The translations under genes and the position numbers were made by a program. DNA of 64,000 nucleotides from Acidobacteriota bacterium (GTDB lineage Bacteria; Acidobacteriota; Terriglobia; Terriglobales; Acidobacteriaceae), in assembly GCA_025359885.1 (NCBI GenBank), contig JANYDG010000122.1, forward strand, positions 1 to 64,000. Reading direction: 5' to 3'. The notes beneath the pieces are model-generated. The model was given only the letters and a program-made list of their open reading frames with translations, made no database searches and was not told where the DNA came from. This document shows, one piece after another, positions 61,821 through 64,000 of the stretch (its first letter is position 1; each line of letters opens with the position of its first letter).

Positions 61821-62174
61821 ATGATGAACGACGGTGAGACGATCTGGAGGTTTTGCCTGGCAACGCTGGCGGTTTGGCGGGTCAGCCATTTGCTGGCGGA
61901 AGAAGACGGGCCTTGGGATCTGATTTTGAAGGTCCGGGGTTGGCTGGGGTCGAGCATATTGGGGCGTCTGATGGATTGCTTTTACTGCCTGAGCATGTGG
62001 GTCAGCCTGCCACTGGCGGTTTGGGTAAGCCGGATAAGGGAAGGCGGCAGTTGGATTGGCTCTTTAGTTGTCTGGCTGGCAGTGTCCGGTGGCGCCTGTC
62101 TGCTGGAGCGGTTGACGATTGTGCCGGAAGCTGGAGTAATAACGGCCGAAATTGAAAGCTTGGAAGGGGATTGA
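61821..62174 (+). CDS. DUF1360-like small membrane protein
   Basis: 117 aa. DUF1360-type features: FCLATLAVWRVSHLLAEEDGPWDLILKVR near the N-terminus, CFYCLSMWV (a C-x2-C pair) and two membrane segments. Family function is unknown. Its stop is 2 bp before the next ATG. Confidence 0.7.
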   Translation: MMNDGETIWRFCLATLAVWRVSHLLAEEDGPWDLILKVRGWLGSSILGRLMDCFYCLSMWVSLPLAVWVSRIREGGSWIGSLVVWLAVSGGACLLERLTIVPEAGVITAEIESLEGD

Positions 62175-62176
62175 CG

Positions 62177-62404
62177 ATGTGCTGCGGACAGAGGAGACGT
62201 GCATTGAAGATGAGCGGAGAACAGGATGAAAGCGGCGGCGAGAGCCTGGTAAAGCTGCTGTACTATGGGCATGCTCCGGTGCATATTCGCGGGCCGGTGA
62301 CGGGGCGACTGTACCAGTTTTCGCGGGAACAGACGACTCAGGCGGTCGATGCGCGTGATGCTGTCTCGATGCTTCGGACGCGGCTTTTCAGGCAAACGCG
62401 ATGA
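62177..62404 (+). CDS. 75-residue protein starting MCCGQ, unknown
   Basis: A short basic protein beginning with adjacent Cys (MCCGQRRR), then a beta-rich core YYGHAPVHIRGPVTGRLYQFS and VDARDAVSML near the end. No family was recognised. Its stop overlaps the sigma factor ATG by 4 bp, and its start follows the DUF1360-like stop by 2 bp, so the three are translationally linked. Confidence 0.6.
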   Translation: MCCGQRRRALKMSGEQDESGGESLVKLLYYGHAPVHIRGPVTGRLYQFSREQTTQAVDARDAVSMLRTRLFRQTR

Positions 62405-63240
62405 GCGCGGGTGTGGGTTTGGCAATGCCGGTGCAGCGCGGTGCTGGCGTAGCTGGAGGATCCCGGCGGGTGAGGCTGGCCGTGTGCGAGCGTCGGGTAC
62501 CGACAGCCTTTCGACCGCAGGAACTGGTGCTTGAGACAGGGCCGGAGAACGGGCTGGAGAGCGGGTTAGAGAACCTTCCTGATACGGGGGCGAAAGATGC
62601 TGCGATACTATACGAGCGTTCACGCAGAGCGTCGGAGCATGGGTTGGAATTTCATTCATTTGATGCGGGTTATATTGACCGCCTGAGTGCTGGGCATCGG
62701 GAAACGCAAGAGCATTTCGTGCGCTACTTTACCGCGCTGATTGAGATGAAGCTGCGGTCAAAGCTGCGGTCTCCCCAGGCAGTTGAGGACGTGTGCCAGG
62801 AGACATTTGCGCGGGTGCTCAAGGCGGTGCGGCAGCCGGGAACGGTGCGCCAGCCAGAGCGGTTTGGCGCGTTCGTCAACACGGTTTGCAACCATGTGCT
62901 GCATGAGCATTATCGATTTGCGGCGCGCGGCGATTCACTGGACGACGAGGGGCAGCCCGAATTGCCTTCAAAAGCACCGGATGCCTTGCAGGCGGTGGCT
63001 TCGGCAGAGATGAAAGAAAAGGTCGGAGAGATTATGCGGCATATGCCGGAGCGTGACCGGAAGCTCTTGTACGGGGTTTTTTTTGAGGATCAGGACCGGG
63101 ATGAACTATGCGCACAGCTTCGCGTGAACCGGGTGTATCTGCGCACGCTGCTGCTGCGAGCGAAGCTGGAGTTCAAGGGGGAGTACCTGAAGAGGTACGG
63201 GGACCAGCGACCTTTTGGCATGAAGGGGCAGGAAGTTTGA
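62401..63240 (+). CDS. ECF sigma factor with long N-terminal extension
   Basis: 279 aa. An atypical N-terminal extension of about 90 residues (with ENGLESGLENL) precedes sigma region 2 (HFVRYFTALIEMKLRSKLRSPQAVEDVCQETFARVLKAVR). The C-terminal part is region 4 (HMPERDRKLLYGVFFEDQDRDELCAQLRVNRVYLRTLLLRAKLEF). It starts inside the CCGQ gene end (ATGA), and an anti-sigma gene follows. Confidence 0.85.
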   Translation: MSAGVGLAMPVQRGAGVAGGSRRVRLAVCERRVPTAFRPQELVLETGPENGLESGLENLPDTGAKDAAILYERSRRASEHGLEFHSFDAGYIDRLSAGHRETQEHFVRYFTALIEMKLRSKLRSPQAVEDVCQETFARVLKAVRQPGTVRQPERFGAFVNTVCNHVLHEHYRFAARGDSLDDEGQPELPSKAPDALQAVASAEMKEKVGEIMRHMPERDRKLLYGVFFEDQDRDELCAQLRVNRVYLRTLLLRAKLEFKGEYLKRYGDQRPFGMKGQEV

Positions 63241-63300
63241 AACGAATTGGAGCGGCGCGCCACTATCAGAGGAAGCGCATGACTGCGTGGGGTTGAGACG

Positions 63301-64000
63301 ATGGATCATAGTGAAGCAGTAAAGGCGATGGTGGTCGAGCGGTATCTGCTGGACGAGCTGCTGCCTAATGAGCGCGAGGCATTTGAAGAGCATTTTTTTG
63401 ATTGCTCAGAGTGTGCGATGGATTTGCGTGCGGCAGCAGCGTTTGTCGATGAAGCACGAGTGCAGTTGCCGGCGATGATGGCGGCGGAAGTGAGAACCCC
63501 GGTGGAGTCGGCGAAGGTCGCCAGGACGGCCTGGTGGCGGTCACTGTTTGCCACTCCCATGGTGATGGGACCGGTGTTTGCGGCGCTGCTGGTGATGGTG
63601 GGATATCAGAATTTTGTGGTGGTTCCGGAATTAAGGACTGAAGCGCGTGAACCTCGGATGATGCCTCTTATCGGTCTGAATGGAGAGGCACGGGGTGCCG
63701 CGAAGGTGATTGCGGTAGATCCAAAAGCTGGGGCAGCTTTGGCTGTGGATTTTCCCGAGCAGACAGGTTACTCTTCTTTCGCATTTGATTTGTATGATCC
63801 GGCGGGTAAAGCGGCGTGGAGCCATAGTGTGCTTGCGGCCCGGGATGGAGCCCCGAATGGAGACAATGATGCCGCGGGCGCAGGACGGTTGATGTTGCAG
63901 ATTCCGGCGGAAGGGTTGCGCGAAGGGGCGTATACACTTGCGGTTTCAGGAGTTGGCGCGCAGGGCGAACGGACGCCGCTTGAAAAGTATGGGTTTGAGA
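63301..64000 (+). CDS. Membrane anti-sigma factor with zinc finger (3' end outside window)
   Basis: 233 codons visible. Begins MDHSEAVKAMVVERYLLDELL; zf-HC2 zinc motif H-x3-C-x2-C in HFFDCSEC (near 40), then one membrane helix (TPMVMGPVFAALLVMVGYQ, near 85-105) and a periplasmic domain with beta-rich sequence (DFPEQTGYSSFAFDLYDP) that is open at the window edge. It probably binds the sigma factor encoded 60 bp upstream and senses an envelope signal. Confidence 0.82.
   Translation, partial: MDHSEAVKAMVVERYLLDELLPNEREAFEEHFFDCSECAMDLRAAAAFVDEARVQLPAMMAAEVRTPVESAKVARTAWWRSLFATPMVMGPVFAALLVMVGYQNFVVVPELRTEAREPRMMPLIGLNGEARGAAKVIAVDPKAGAALAVDFPEQTGYSSFAFDLYDPAGKAAWSHSVLAARDGAPNGDNDAAGAGRLMLQIPAEGLREGAYTLAVSGVGAQGERTPLEKYGFE

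Overview
The window is a GC-rich, densely coding chromosomal stretch from a motile, aerobic, diderm bacterium. The gene mix points to the phylum Acidobacteriota, probably class Terriglobia. This is inference from the mix: an Oar-like TonB receptor with an N-terminal carboxypeptidase-regulatory-like domain, an LptF-LptG fusion, HemQ-type heme synthesis beside hemACD, a DISM-like/PP2C phosphatase and a Rieske/cytochrome b operon with bd-oxidase-like subunits. No rRNA, CRISPR array, insertion sequence or intact prophage was seen. There is one tRNA, tRNA-Leu(TAA).

Layout. 0-4.4 kb: flagellar genes (motA and flbD on the minus strand, fliC-fliD-fliS on the plus strand, with a near-consensus sigma-28 promoter before fliC). 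4.4-8.2 kb: MsbA-like ABC exporter, Tat-exported MsrB, PdxH and a small membrane protein. 8.2-10.9 kb: a GH31 alpha-glucosidase split by one in-frame TGA. 11-14.7 kb: a secreted hypothetical protein and an LptF-LptG fusion. 15.3-17.9 kb: a two-gene glycosylation operon (GT4 plus a GT-C membrane enzyme). 17.8-22.1 kb: a DUF5666-like protein and a TonB receptor. 22.3-29.1 kb (minus): mutS, then a peptidoglycan-recycling group nagZ-anmK-family 5 solute-binding lipoprotein. 29.2-33.2 kb (plus): hemX-like, hemA, hemC, hemD. 33.3-35.6 kb (minus): hemQ, nth, deaminase. 35.8-38.7 kb: DedA, inositol-phosphate synthase, dienelactone hydrolase. 38.9-40.3 kb: a decay zone with an internally deleted GT39/TPR gene and a vapBC pair whose toxin has a nonsense codon. 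40.3-48.2 kb: PP2C phosphatase, M48 protease, ECF sigma/anti-sigma pair, Slt-type transglycosylase. 48.4-53.2 kb: tRNA-Leu, an excisionase-type HTH protein, M24 peptidase, accB-accC. 53.2-55 kb: a secreted beta-helix protein. 55.1-59.3 kb (minus): a four-gene respiratory operon. 59.5-64 kb (plus): a large cytosolic protein with an internal duplication, a DUF1360-like protein, a 75-aa Cys-Cys protein, an ECF sigma factor and a zinc-finger anti-sigma cut by the window end.

The two most interesting systems are at the right end. The respiratory operon combines a Rieske protein and a fused cytochrome b6/subunit IV with two related bd-oxidase-like membrane proteins, one carrying a C-terminal c-type heme domain. 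Next to it is a tightly packed operon of unknown function that carries its own ECF sigma/anti-sigma pair. Across the window the plus strand changes from C-rich (left of about 18 kb) to G-rich (right of about 22 kb) whichever way the genes run, which suggests that a replication-strand switch or an inversion boundary lies at about 18-22 kb.
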